The notes: a model not told the origin generated them from the letters alone. A DNA stretch of 64,000 bases from Bidens hawaiensis (GCA_021521415.1 JAIQDT010003760.1:1-64000), one strand, 5' to 3'. Shown: positions 36,143 through 47,851, counted from the first letter of the stretch. Numbers and translations: made by a program.

Positions 36143-36504
36143 AAGGGACACAAAACTTAACATGGAAAACCTCTCAATGCGAGAGTAAAAACCACATGAC
36201 TACTAGAACTGCTTCATATCCACGCACAAAGTCTTCTCTAGGTAAAATTAGAGACATAAATAATCATCATATACTTGGAAAAGAATATGGAATCAAATAA
36301 ATAGGGATTAATTTCATATATACTCTCAAAAACTCTTAAACTATCATATACACCCAACCGAATTTAAATATATCATGTATACCCAACTTTAGTGAACTTT
36401 TATTTAATGACCGTTATTGTAATAACCAAAAACTTTTTAATCATTTTTAACTCAATATTTAATATATTTTAATATAACGTTAAAAGAATTGAACTTATTA
36501 AAAA
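36143..36504. other. gene-free stretch
   Basis: AT-rich spacer between the hAT element and the next Helitron. Nothing recognised. Confidence 0.4.
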
Positions 36505-37348
36505 CTAGAATTTTACTCGGCGTAATGCGCCGGACAGTTGGTTGGTATAACCCGAGCGTTATGATGGAAAGTCAATGTGAATTTGATCAGTATTGGTTAC
36601 GGTCCTTATGGTATAAACAACGTTGAAAATCCAACCGTTAAAACAACAAAATGTAAATTCGTCAAAATTAAAATATAAAAAACAATATATTTAAAACGAT
36701 GTTTATTCGGTCGGTAAAACACAAGCATTGCGGTCCCCGGTATTGCGGGGGTAGGTCGGTAAAACCCATGCACTGGAAAACCAGAGCGGTACGACTGAAA
36801 GTCGATGCGAATTCGGTCAGTTTCAATTACGGTATAACCAGCGTCTGTAAAACCCAATCGTTAAAATCCAAAAAAATAAATTCGTCAAATTAACAAATAA
36901 GAAATCTATATATTTAAAACAATGCTTATTTGATCAGTACACCCAAGTGTTGCAGTCCCCAGTGTTGTGTTAGTGAATCGGTAAAACCCAGACGTTGTCG
37001 TTGCCGCGCGTTGCGGCGGGAAGGAGACACGAATTCGGTGGTTTTGTATACGTTTGATATGGTACCAGTACTAAAAAAGTAAATAAAACCCCAGCGTTGG
37101 TAAAAACCGAGTGTTGTCAGTTCGAGTATTGCGGTGGTGAATCGGTAAAACTTGGGCGTTGGTAATACCTGAGCATTGTCGGGCATGAATATTATGACGG
37201 TAAGTCTACGCAAGTTCGGTCGAACTTTAATATGTTTGTTAAGATATCAGACTAAAACCAAAAAAGAAAAAAAAATTGGTCTGGCCAATGATGCGGTGCC
37301 ACTTGGACCAATAGATGGTCGGCACCAAACTTCACAATTATATATAGA
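36505..37348 (-). mobile_element. Helitron with internal tandem repeats (844 bp)
   Basis: On the minus strand the candidate 5' end is TCTATATATAATTG (37348) and the 3' end is a hairpin CGGCG..CGCCG (36532-36518) followed by AGTAAAATTCTAG and T. The 5' flank is T rather than the expected A, so that end is less certain. The interior holds two to three copies of a diverged unit of about 226 bp (for example TATATATTTAAAAC at 36681 and 36907) rich in CGGTAAAACCC phrases. Confidence 0.6.
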
Positions 37349-37387
37349 AATAATAAACAAATAACTAACATACAAATTCCAAAATCA

Positions 37388-37420
<33 letters not shown>
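37388..37420. repeat. (AAT)n microsatellite
   Basis: About 11 consecutive AAT units. Confidence 0.95.
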
Positions 37421-37421
<1 letters not shown>

Positions 37422-37472
37422 TTGTATAAAGATAAAAATAACAAATACAAGTTAACAATATTGAAGTTAATA

Positions 37473-38088
37473 TCTATAATATATATAAACGAAAACATAA
37501 AAATCTTACGTGTCGCGATGTGGTCGCTCCCCCTTTTTTGGAGTCACCAGATTTGCTTGATTTTTAAATGGAGGCTTCTCATGCATTTGACCCGAATTCA
37601 TGGGTATGGATCTTACCAAACCCAAATATTCCTTAAACGGTTTATAACATCTCATTAAATTAAAAATTATTCTCACCAAATTATTGATGTAAAAATCTTA
37701 TAAAATAGGATATACTGAAAATTAATATCTTATTTATTTTAAAAAAGATATAAATATATTATTTAAATTAAAAAACCAATTTTATAGTAAAAAAAATAAA
37801 CGGGTCTTGGGTCTCATCAAACTATAAGTATATTATTAACTTTCATAAATATTATTTATAATTAAAAAACCAATTTTATAGTAAAATAAATAAACGGGTT
37901 TGGGTCTCATCAAAACCATATAGCTTTTAAATCGGGTTATAACATATTTTTTATTTGTGAAACAATTTATCACCAAACCATAAGTATATTATTAACTTTC
38001 ATACAATACAAAAATATAAACTCAAAAATAAATAAATATTAAAATAAATAATATAAAACAATCCCCGTAATACGGGGATAAAAACTAG
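37473..38088 (+). mobile_element. non-autonomous Helitron (616 bp)
   Basis: It starts TCTATAATATATATAAACG after an A and ends with a perfect hairpin CCCCGTA-A-TACGGGG (38063-38077), ATAAAAA, CTAG and then T. All of this fits a Helitron inserted between A and T. It contains an internal tandem duplication of about 90 bp (AAAAAACCAATTTTATAG at about 37772 and 37864). A diverged second copy of the same family lies at 48029-49720. No coding capacity. Confidence 0.85.
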
Positions 38089-38604
38089 TATTTAAATATA
38101 TAAAAAGAAATCATGAATCTTATATTATGACATAAGAAATGTTAAATAATATATAGAAATAGTTGATAATATTGGAAAGAAAACTTAAGATAGAAACAAG
38201 AAAAAGAGGTTTGTCCAAGGAAGCTTATATCGACCCAAAATTTTTGCAAACGTAACTATCACTCAAATTTATCTTCTGTCCATATCTATATCTTCATCTG
38301 TCCATATCTATATCTTCATTGTTAGGTATACTCGTTATAAATACATCTTTCGAACTTAAACACAATCACAAATTCCAACTCTAAATTCCGGTGACGGTTC
38401 AGAAATCCGGCAAACTGATATGAACCCAAAAACAAAACAGTTACCTTGGTTCACCATCTCCACTCCATAGCCAATCCCACAACCTCTAAAGTTTTTGTAA
38501 ATTTGCAAACATAGCTGAACCATCGCACATTACAACGGAACCTACGTCAACCAACATATTTTTTTTCTTTCTTCTTTCAACGAGTTGTTAATCTCAGTCT
38601 CACT
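38089..38604. other. gene-free stretch
   Basis: No domain recognised. It holds a short tandem duplication of CCATATCTATATCTTCATC near 38280-38320. Confidence 0.4.
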
Positions 38605-38635
38605 GTGTTAGTTCGATATAACGAATTTAGTTTTT
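38605..38635. repeat. 31-bp direct repeat, left copy (flank of G2)
   Basis: The 31 bp beginning GTGTTAGTTCGATATAAC match 47852-47882 at 30 of 31 positions. The two copies flank the truncated element G2: the left copy abuts coding sequence directly and the right copy follows the 3' LTR by two bases. It is far longer than an LTR-retrotransposon target duplication. Confidence 0.9.
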
Positions 38636-38636
38636 C

Positions 38637-41600
38637 GACAAGATAGACGACGAAGACAAAGAACGCCTAGAAACAGTTTACGCCTCGATGGAAGGGTTCG
38701 ACGGCAGCACAAACACCTCCTTGGGAATCCTATCTTTCCCCGTCACTCTCACGGACGGGAAGTACTCCCGCACAGAAGACGTGGATTTCTTTGTAATGAG
38801 GAAGTCACACCACACATACGACATTCTCTTTGGGAGAGATGGGATGGCAAGATTTAATGCCGTGGTGTCTTCGGTCCATGGTATGATGGGATGGCCAACA
38901 GCTGAGGGCGTCGCTATGATCACGGGCATTCCCCAGGTATGCATCGCATCTGTCTCATCTAAACCCAAACCAAAAATGGCTAAACCAACCACCTCTGAGC
39001 CAGAAGAATGGGCCTTTAATGGCAAATACCCTGACCAGGCCGTTACCATTGGCCCAACGATCACTAATCCCACACGCACCTTACTCAAACGCTTGTTGCA
39101 AAAAAATGCCGACATCTTCGCGTGGACACCAGCTGACATGACTGGTGTACCTCGAAGTAAGGCTGAGCATAAGCTCAAGTGTGACCCGGCGTTTGCGCTG
39201 GTCATACAAAAGCGTCGCGTAATGGGTGCTGAGCAGGCTAACGCGTGTAGAACCCAAGTCAAGGAACTCCTTGACGCAGGCATCGTACGCGTTAGTAAAT
39301 ATCAAATATGGGTTGCAAATCCCGTCATGGTACCAAAATCCAACAAACAATGGCGCATGTGCATAGATTTTAAAAACCTAAACAAAGCATGCCCCAAGGA
39401 TTGTTACCCGTTACCCGAAATTGACCTTAAGGTAGATTCATTAGCACCGTTTCGCCTTAAATGCTTCCTTGATGCGTATAAAGGGTACCATCAAATCCAC
39501 ATGGCTGTTGACGATGGCACATTTTGTTACCAAATGATGCTATTCGGACTAAAGAATGCCGGATCCACATACCAACGCCTGATGGACAAAGAGTTTCATG
39601 CCCAAATCGGGAGGAACTTGGAGGTTTACATGGATGACTTGGTCATCAAATGCCTCTAGCCAGAGGCGATGTTGAAAGACATCGAAGAAACTTTCAACAC
39701 GCTCAGAAATATAAACATGAAGCTCAACCCGAGCAAGTGTTCCTTTGGGATGGAAGATGGGAAGTTCTTAGGAGTCATCGTTACCAAAGATGGCTTCAGG
39801 GCGAACCCCGAAAAGGTTGAAGCCATTATGAAAATGGAATCACCTACTACCATCAAACATGCTCAGACACTGAATGGACGACTAGTCGCACTCAACCGCT
39901 TTTTGGCAAACCACGCGGATAGGTCGTTCCCATTCGTGTCAACATTGAGAAATTGTTTGAAGAAAACGCACTTCCGCTGGACACCAGAAGCAGAAGCAGC
40001 CTTTCAAGAGATTCGGTCACGCTTGGTCGAACTCCCAACACTCACAGCACCAGAAGTGGGGGAGGAATTAATTCTCTACCTCTCCGCTACAGACAGAGCA
40101 ACTGGGGCAGTCCTACTAGTAGAACGAAAGGGCATCCAGATGCCCATCTACTATGTAAGCCGCGTCTTAACAGACGTGGAAACTCGGTACTCCACCCTGG
40201 AAAAATTAGTCTTAGCGCTTGTACAGGCTTCACGCAGGCTAAGACGATATTTCCAAGGCCACCCAATCACCGTTCTCACCAACTTCAAACTTGCAAACTT
40301 GCAAACGTTCTAGGCAAACCCGAGTTGTCAGGGCGCCTAGCCAAATGGGCAATTGAGTTGGGAGAATACGCGATAAAGTACAAGCCAAGACCAGCCATAA
40401 AAGGCCAGGTCTTGGCCGACTTTATTGCAGAAGTCCCCGCTTCGCGGAAAAAAGAGTGCCAGGAAGAGGCTCAACCCACTCCAGCACAAGACATTAGCGA
40501 TGTTTGGCGACTCTACACTGATGGAGCAGCCAACAACGAAGGTTCAGGCGTAGGGTTGAAACTAACTAACCCAGCAGGCCAAGAATACACTTACGCTATT
40601 CGGCTGGATTTCCCAAGTACGAATAACGAAGCGGAGTACGAAGCATTCTTGGACGGATTAAGAATTGCGCGTAAGATGAGGGTGAAAAACTTGGAAGCCC
40701 ACGTGGATTCCATGCTAGTAGCCAACCAGATAAACGGGACGTACACGGCCATGAACGACACAATGGCCCTGTACCTCGCACAAGCAAAAACCCTTATGCG
40801 CGATTTCAACGATTGCAAAGTTGTGCACATCAAGCGAAGCGAAAACAAATCTGCGGATGCGCTAAGCAAGCTTGCATCGTTAGCCTTCACCCACTTGGGA
40901 AAGGACATCCGCGTTGAACTTCTTGGAGCACCATCAGTCCCGCACAAGGAAATTTGTGTCATCCAAACCGGCACGGAAACATGGATGACGCCAATCATAA
41001 ATTACCTTGCGACGGGTGTACTACCAGAGTCAAAGACACAGGCAAGAAAGATACGCTGTAAATCACTGAACTATCAACTTGTTGACGACATACTTTACAG
41101 ACGTAATTTTCTTGGTCCACTCCTTAGATGCGTTGACGACCAAGATGCCGACTACCTCCTAAGGGAAGTACATGAAGGCATATGTGGAGTACACGCAGGT
41201 CCACGCTCAGTTGTAGCTAAGCTAAACAACGCGGGATACTTTTGGCCGGGGATGCACACGGATGCGCTGGCCTACATCAGAAAATGTAGGTCCTGCCAGC
41301 TCTACGCACCCAACACGCATCGCCCGAAGAACGAACTTGTTCCAGTCACTTCTTCATGGCCATTCCAGAAGTGGGCCATCGATGTTACAGGCCCATTTCC
41401 CACAGCAGCAGGGAACGTTCAGTTCCTAGTAGTAGCCATCGACTACTTCACCAAGTGGATAGAAGCAAAACCCCTAGCCTAAACAACCGCAAAACATATC
41501 AAAAAATTTATTTGGGAATTTATCATTTGTCGTTTTGGACTTCCACAGAATTTGGTGAGCGATAACGGCACCAACTTTGCTGACCAGAAGTTACAAAAGT

Positions 41601-42212
41601 GGCTGAAAGAGCTTCAAATCACCCACACCTTTACCTCAGTGGCACACTCGCAGGGTAATGGTGAGGTGGAAAGAGCAAACAAGAGCATCGTCGACGGCAT
41701 AAAGAAAAGACTCTTGGAGCATAGATCCAGCTGGGTGGACGAAGTTCTACATGTCCTTTGGGCAAACAGAACGCTGAAAAAAGAAAGCACGGGCGAAAAC
41801 CCCATTCAGCCTCACCTATAACACTGAAGCCATGGTTCCAATCGAGATTGGTCTACCCTCACCAAGAGTCATAACTCAACCAGAAGACAATGATGCGGAA
41901 AGACGGTTAGACCTTATGCTGACCGAAGAGCGCAGAGACTTAGCCGCAGCGCGTGAAGAGAACTACAAGCGACAAATGCAAAAGTACTACAACACGCGGG
42001 TGAAACTCTGCAACTTCAATGTCGGAGACTACATACTGCGTAACAACGAGGCTTCGAACCAGGAGCGCCCAGGAAAGCTGGCCCCAGTCTGGGAAGGGCC
42101 ATACATTATTAAAAAAGTTCTGGGAAAGGGCGCATACCGGCTCGAAAGGCTCGATGGCACCCCCATCCCAAGAACATGGAATGGAGTTCAATTACGCAGA
42201 TGCTACATGTAG
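38637..42212 (+). pseudogene. pol of G2 with dual RNase H, four visible lesions
   Basis: Domains in order are: the end of the protease region (DKIDDEDKERLE); RT with CPKDCYPLPEIDLKVDS, CFLDAYKGYHQIHM and VYMDDLVIK (about 39280-39660); thumb and connection; Ty3 RNase H with LILYLSATDRATGAVLLVE (about 40060-40300); a second archaeal-like RNase H with LYTDGAANNEGSG, NNEAEYEAF, HVDSML and SADALS (about 40500-40890); and integrase with the HHCC region (41165-41310) and its D, D, E in AIDVTGPF, SDNGTNF and GEVERANK. Lesions are an amber stop (39657-39659), an 8-bp tandem duplication causing a frameshift (40289-40304), an ochre stop (41480-41482) and a probable one-base insertion near 41800. Otherwise the frame reads through to LRRCYM. 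Confidence 0.93.
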
Positions 42213-42773
42213 ATCAATTTTAAACTTGTAACGAACAGGCCTAGAGCCATTTCTAATGGAAATGATTCTCCTTATCACATTGATGCTGATAGCCTTACCT
42301 TTATACTTATGATCTGACCACACTGATATGCCGATATTCACCGCATAAATAAGTGAGGGAGGAAGTAAGTCGTTGCGTGTGGAAAGCGGCACAACCCGCA
42401 TAAACACGAATAAACAGTAAAAATTTCTAAGGAAAAGATGAGGAAAAACCTCCACGCAGGTCAGATATAGATGAAGTTTGGTCATCCTACTAAGTGAAAG
42501 TGACGGTCCTACCTGCACAATCATGATAGAGGAAACAGAACATTAACCTATTATCTGACACGCGTCGAAAAGTTAATTTATTCAAAACACTTAGAAAATT
42601 GCTAAGTTAAACTAAAATATGCATGAGCAAATCATATAATGGTTATAAGGCAAGGCATTAACAAAACATTTATATTCACGATAAAAGCTGTTCAAACATT
42701 ACAAAATGGCTAGGTATCTACCCGCCTACAAAAAGTGCAAATCTATCCTAACGGCGTGGAGGAATCTCAAGAT
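42213..42773. other. spacer between pol and antisense gene of G2
   Basis: This is about 560 bp with no reading frame of note, between the convergent pol and antisense genes. It must hold the 3' end signals of the antisense transcript if that is made. Confidence 0.5.
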
Positions 42774-45700
42774 TCAGGCTTCGGGACCACTCCCTCCAAA
42801 CCCACTTGAACCCGCACCATCAGTTGGCTGCGGCTGTTCAAGGAAAGCTTTGAGAACAGCTAGCCCGTCATCAGCAGCAGCGACTTCATTAACCTTTTCC
42901 GTGACCGGATGAGAGAAAGCAGCATACTGGTTCACAGCTTGTTCATAGGCAGCCTCAGTATCAACATCGTGTAGAGGAAATTTGGTAGGCGAGATGCCTT
43001 TCTCTCCATATCCCAGGCCAAGTAAGAAACCAGCTTTCTCTCCATCCTCATGAGAAGCGTTGAGGGCTGTGCTCATGGCATCATCATAGGATGTGTTCGC
43101 GAAAATCCGATGCACAACCTACAAAAAAAAAACACTTTTCTAAGTATAAAGAAAAAAAAAGCAAAAAGCAAAGAATAATGGAGCTATGCGTACCTGCGAC
43201 AACGCTTCTCGTAGAAGCCAATACTTATTGGACAGAGCCTCTTGAAGGGTAGCTTGAGCTTGATCGCGTGCGTGTTCGGCCTCATTCTTGTTTAGGTTGG
43301 CAAGCAACACTTCCTTGGCAGCAGCCTCCTCAACGCCTTTAAGCTTGCGCTCAGTGCGATCAAGCACACCCTTCTGATCCAAGAGCTCCTGTAGCTTCTT
43401 GGCATCCTCCAAAGCCAAAGCCTCATGAGCCTGCTGAAGCTTCCCCAGTTTAGCTTTCAGTTCTTCATTCTCAGCGCGTAGAGGCTCAGCAACAGCTTCA
43501 GCTTTTGTGGCCCTTTCAGTCGCATTACGCAGTTTCCCAACCTAAGTTGTTCATTAACAACTTGGGAAGCCTTGGAACGGGCCTCATGCCTAGCTTGCAT
43601 TTCGGCCTCAAGATCCTTGAAGTCCTTTTCTCTCTCAGCAGCGGTGGCGGCAAGCTTCTTGTTCTTTTCCCTCAGCGATCGCACCTGAGCCCCCTCCAAG
43701 CTACGCGCAGTCCTTAACTTATCGTTTTCACTACTAAGTAATTCGACACGCGGCTGCATCCGGGCAAGTAGAATTCGGAGCTCGGTGAACAACCGGCCTT
43801 CCTAGTAACTAACCATTGCCTCCCCCAATGCACCACTTGGAGCGGCATGGCGCATCCAATCGACGCAGTGTGCAGCCGTCCTGAGAGTCGTTCCTCGGCG
43901 GATATTCCACCTTGGGGCATAGACCTCATTGGAATCTGAAACTGCAACAACAAAAAAAAAGTTAAGAAAAAATGACAAGGATGGATAACAGGCCAAAGTA
44001 ACCCCACGCACCTGTAGGGTCGATAACAGGCCGATAGCCGCTAAACCCATCACCCGAACCTAAAGGATATCCATCCAAGAGGTCAAGGAGATGGGAAGGA
44101 GGCAAAGATTGGACCCCCCATCAACAGAGGTAAGTCTAGAGGTCCCAACTCTAAACATACCTGAAGAACCGGCCAAGGACGAAGTAGTCGTTGACGCCGA
44201 ATGTGACACCGTAGAAGCCACAGAGGTAGAGACCATCGGAGATGAACTCATTTGAGATGAACTCATAACCGTTGCAGCCGCTGCAGATGAGCTCACGGAA
44301 AAAGTCACCGCCGGTCCGGTGAATGATGTAGTAAATATGGCACTGACGGCTGGCGAAGAAGTTGAACTGCTCAACGCAGCAACGAAAGTAGACGCCATCG
44401 TCGGCGCAGCAGCCATGACAGACGACATCATTACCGGAACAGTTGCTTCAACAGTAGAAGCAACAGAAACAGACGCAGCCGCCTGGGTCATCGCCTCGGA
44501 TAGGTTGACCAAACCTATCGTCGTGGGTCCTGAACCAACTCCTCCCGCACCACTCTCTTCAAAAACAGATAAGTCCACTTCTGCATAAAGAAAAACCTTA
44601 AGATGTCAAAAACAAAGGCGGAAGGAGATGCGGAAAAGGTACACAAAAAGTACACTTACTGGTTTTCTTGATCTTGAAAGCCCTGATAGGCGGAGATGGA
44701 CCCGATGAAGATGGCCTCTTCACGCCAGTTACCTTCGCAATGCTTGGCGACTTGGAAGTGACAGTCGTTGTCTCAACCTCTGAGACAATAGTCTCGTCAC
44801 CATCACCAAGGTTCCTCGCCGCCTCCTCACTCTCACTCTCGGAATCAGACTGATCCCCCAAGTCAACGAAGGTAGCAACCTTCGTTTTACCCTTCGCGCT
44901 AGCCGCCTTCTTTTTCCTTACAATAAAAGGCCCATCTGCGGATCCCTCATCAGAAGATGACAAGATCAGAGGAATTCCAGCAGAAGTGTGAGCATGAAGA
45001 GGACGAGGATTAAAGAACTCATTACCTGGCCGAGTGGTGCTTAAAATCTCATGGCCTGGCGGGTAGACCTCTACGAACCTATCCGCAGTTTTCTCCAAAA
45101 CGGGCAACTCGTTCTCATCAAGATCACGAGTACCCAACCGCGATGGACCACCAGTCTCCCGTAGGTGCAAAAGCGACTGTAAGTCGTTCCCCTCTGAAAT
45201 AAAAATGATAACAATGTTAGAAGGACAACCCTAAACAAACACAAAAGACGGGGCATACCATAAGGAATATAGTTCAAACCGTATTCAAGAACGATGGGTA
45301 TTTGCGACGCCCCAGACCCGGCATCCTTCCACACGCGACTCATCCCAAGCATGACCATCCCAGACTCCGCGAAGCGATAAACAGGAGTCTGAATCTGGGA
45401 AATCTTGGTGAACCACTCCGTCTCCTGGTAATTGGAAGCCGGAAGATTAGGAAGTGCCCTCCCATTCTTGAACGACATCGCAATGGGAACGACACGAGCG
45501 GAAATGTAGAAAAACTCACGCTTCCAAGAGCGAAGACTACGCTCTATAGTACAGATCTTCAAACCCTTGATCCGAGTGACAAGGGTATACCAACCCTGGA
45601 CGCACCTCCAGGTATAGAAGGTCATCAGGCGGTCGACTCGAGGCTCGATATCCAAAATACGGCACACCCATTCGAAATGGCGAACTTTATCAATTGCCAT

Positions 45701-46039
45701 TGGGTGCACCTCTGTCAAATGAACACCGTGTTTCTCCAAAACACGGTATACGAACTTCGTTAATGGGAATCTTAGATTCCCATATAGGAAGAACGAAGCG
45801 TAAACCCCTATCTTGCACTTAGGGGCGTCGTTTACCGTCTGGTTGGTCTCCGGGAACTCCGGCTCATAGGCCTCCAGCATGAATTTCTTGACGATGTAAT
45901 TGTATACATCGACAGAAAGAGTACACTGACACTCGCCAGCAGTACTCTTATCGTCCTTATCGGACGTTGACGTCGGGTTCTCAGGGAAAACGTCGGACTC
46001 TTCGACGTTAACCTCTGGGTCTTGAGAAGAAGAAGACAT
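42774..46039 (-). pseudogene. six-exon antisense gene carried by G2 (putative gypsy-type transposase family)
   Basis: Read against gag-pol, six exons with GT..AG introns restore one reading frame: 46039-45259, 45193-44660, 44580-44161, 44059-44012, 43941-43194 and 43118-42774. Exon 1 (about 260 aa) starts MSSSSQDPEV and contains LTEVHPMAIDKVRHFEWVCR, WKREFFYISARVVPIAM and GMVMLGMSRVWKD. It resembles plant proteins annotated with the putative gypsy-type transposon domain (PF04195; from memory). Exon 2 is acidic and basic, with a Lys-rich RKKKAASAKGKTK. Exon 3 is a Ser/Thr/Ala/Val low-complexity segment. Exon 5 is a long coiled coil. Exon 6 is Gly/Ala/Glu-rich. One in-frame TAG (43802-43804) and one frameshift near 43540, both in exon 5, probably break it. 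Its biochemical role is unknown, and it lacks any recognisable nuclease motif. Confidence 0.75.
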
Positions 46040-46172
46040 TTTTTAAATGTTAAGGATGAAAGAAAGCGGTTTCAGGAGAATGCTCGCCGGAAAAGATGAA
46101 AATTCACCGGAAATCGCTTAAAAGAAAAGGAAGAGTGAAGTGAAGACAATGGACGAAATACACCCTCTCCAC

Positions 46173-46254
46173 CTTATATACTCATCGCAATGAATGTGAT
46201 GAATTTAATGCGGATGAGAGAGAAAGCATAGGAGCAATGACACGGCGACACGTG
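46173..46254 (-). promoter_or_regulatory. antisense promoter of G2 (putative)
   Basis: On the minus strand TATATAAG (46180-46173) lies 134 bp upstream of the antisense start codon. A CACGTG G-box in the context ACACGTGG (46249-46254) lies about 70 bp beyond it. G1 shows the same pair with similar spacing. This points to a dedicated promoter for the antisense gene, placed between that gene and the 3' LTR. Confidence 0.55.
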
Positions 46255-46478
46255 GATAAAGCAAGCTGGCAACAGATGTCAAAAAGGCGCGTGCCATAAA
46301 ACTCGCGCCCACGCGCCTGAAAAAGCGCTCAGATTGACCGCATGCTGTCACGTCGTCACAACTTCCTGCACATCCTGAAACCGTCAGAAGACGCCAACGT
46401 CCTCTCAGCCGTTTGGACTGTCCTTATCCTTTCACCAACCCTCCGAATTTCAAAAAGATTCAAAAAGATTCAAAAGTA

Positions 46479-47849
46479 TGAGGGAATATACCCCCTTACC
46501 TTGGAAAGCAAGAAACCATAAGACAAGTGTGGGTACAGTGTCAAGGCGAAACCCTTCACATACTTAGCAATTGCAGGGAATTGAAGCCAAGAAGATCGAT
46601 CTTATGGGCCATGCTTGCGGAAAGAGAAATAACACCCCCGCATGGCGGGAACGTTGAGAACTAGATTGTTTGAAGCTTCAAGGTGGAATTGGTTGTTTAA
46701 CATAACTGATCACTATGTCTAAAACTACCAAAACCTCGTGGAGAATCTACACAAGTGAAACTCAACGCTCCCGACTTGCGAAGAGGTTACATACCTACCC
46801 GCATCATACCCAAAGATCAGGCAGAAAAGTCGGGAATTTTCTGCAAGTGACATTAGGAAAACTGCGGGAAGAATCCCCACGGAGAACCTTAAAAAACGAA
46901 AACCCCTTTTAAAAGCCCCTTTCTTAAAGTCCAAAAGTTCCCCTCACTTATTAACAATTCATGAGAAGAACAATGGACTGGGGGGACTTGAAGAGGTAGG
47001 TTCCCGCAAAGCCCAGTTGGACCCACAAGACTCACCTTGAAGAGGTACGTCTACGCAAAGACCAACTGGATCCGCAGAACCCACCATGCTCAGAGAGATG
47101 AAGACCTTACACGCAGTAAGCCACCTGTCCCCGCAGGAAAGCCTCCCTTGGTACAGTACCCTGCCTGTCCCCGCAGCTGTGGATACAAGCCAAGAAGGAA
47201 GGCTACCCGCACTAACAGTAAGGCTACACGCATAAGGCACTAACTCTTATACTTCAGTAATGTCACCTGAAGAAGGAATGAGCAGGGCGGGAATATTCCC
47301 GCCCAAAAGAGCCAGTCCGTACGCTTCTAGAAGATCTTTTGTACTATACCTACCAAGGTATGGACAAATAGACAAGATCTGACAAAAGCAACCCATGAAC
47401 CAATCACAGGGTGACAGCTCACTGACAATAGTACGAGGAGGAGCACGCTCCAGTACAAAATGTCGCTATCAGCCGCTGCCTACCCACCAACTCCTATCAT
47501 GGTACGAACGTAGCCCATAGTTGGTGGAAAAGGAATATTATATACAGCTGGCCGTACCTGCTTGGAAACCTACCTTCGGCTATAAATACTCCAACACCTT
47601 GGAACGGTATCATCATCTTCTCTCTAGCTATTTCTCTCTATATACACTTATATTCAGAGCAACCTAGTCTGATTCTCACACCGGAGGGTGGTCACAAGGA
47701 GGAACCCCCCCTTCTCAGTGACGAGCTTACGGTGTCTGTTTTGCAGGTTGAGAAGAATAGCCTTCTTTGCCGGACCTAACCCTCGTGGGAAACATCTACT
47801 TAACCCTAAGATTATCCTTAATCCGTCGGGGTCACTTAGTGTTTCTTCA
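46479..47849 (+). repeat. 3' LTR of G2 (left end probable)
   Basis: The candidate start is TGAGGGAATATACCCCC, preceded by a purine-rich repeated AAAAAGATTC tract that could serve as polypurine tract. The end is TAGTGTTTCTTCA at 47849. The TATA block CTTCGGCTATAAATACT (TATA at 47580-47589) and the downstream GGAGGGTGGT and GAGCT.ACGGTGT phrases are conserved with the 5' LTR of G1. No second LTR exists here for comparison. Confidence 0.55.
47580..47589 (+). promoter_or_regulatory. LTR TATA box of G2
   Basis: CTATAAATAC sits in the same CTTCGGCTATAAATACT context as in the G1 LTR, about 270 bp before the LTR end. Confidence 0.6.
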
Positions 47850-47851
47850 CC

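Larger units (their letters stand above)
38636..47849 (+). mobile_element. Ty3/gypsy element G2 (Tat-like), 5'-truncated
   Basis: The 5' LTR, primer site and gag are missing, and the element begins inside the protease-RT linker. The order is RT, RNase H, second archaeal-like RNase H and integrase (38637-42212), a minus-strand multi-exon gene (42774-46039) and a 3' LTR (about 46479-47849). The LTR end TAGTGTTTCTTCA and the TATA block match G1, so the two belong to the same family. G2 is much better preserved than G1. Confidence 0.88.

Noticed and set aside
45302..45763. Plus-strand 153-codon frame in G2
   Set aside because: It is the complement of exon 1 of the antisense gene and has no motif of its own.
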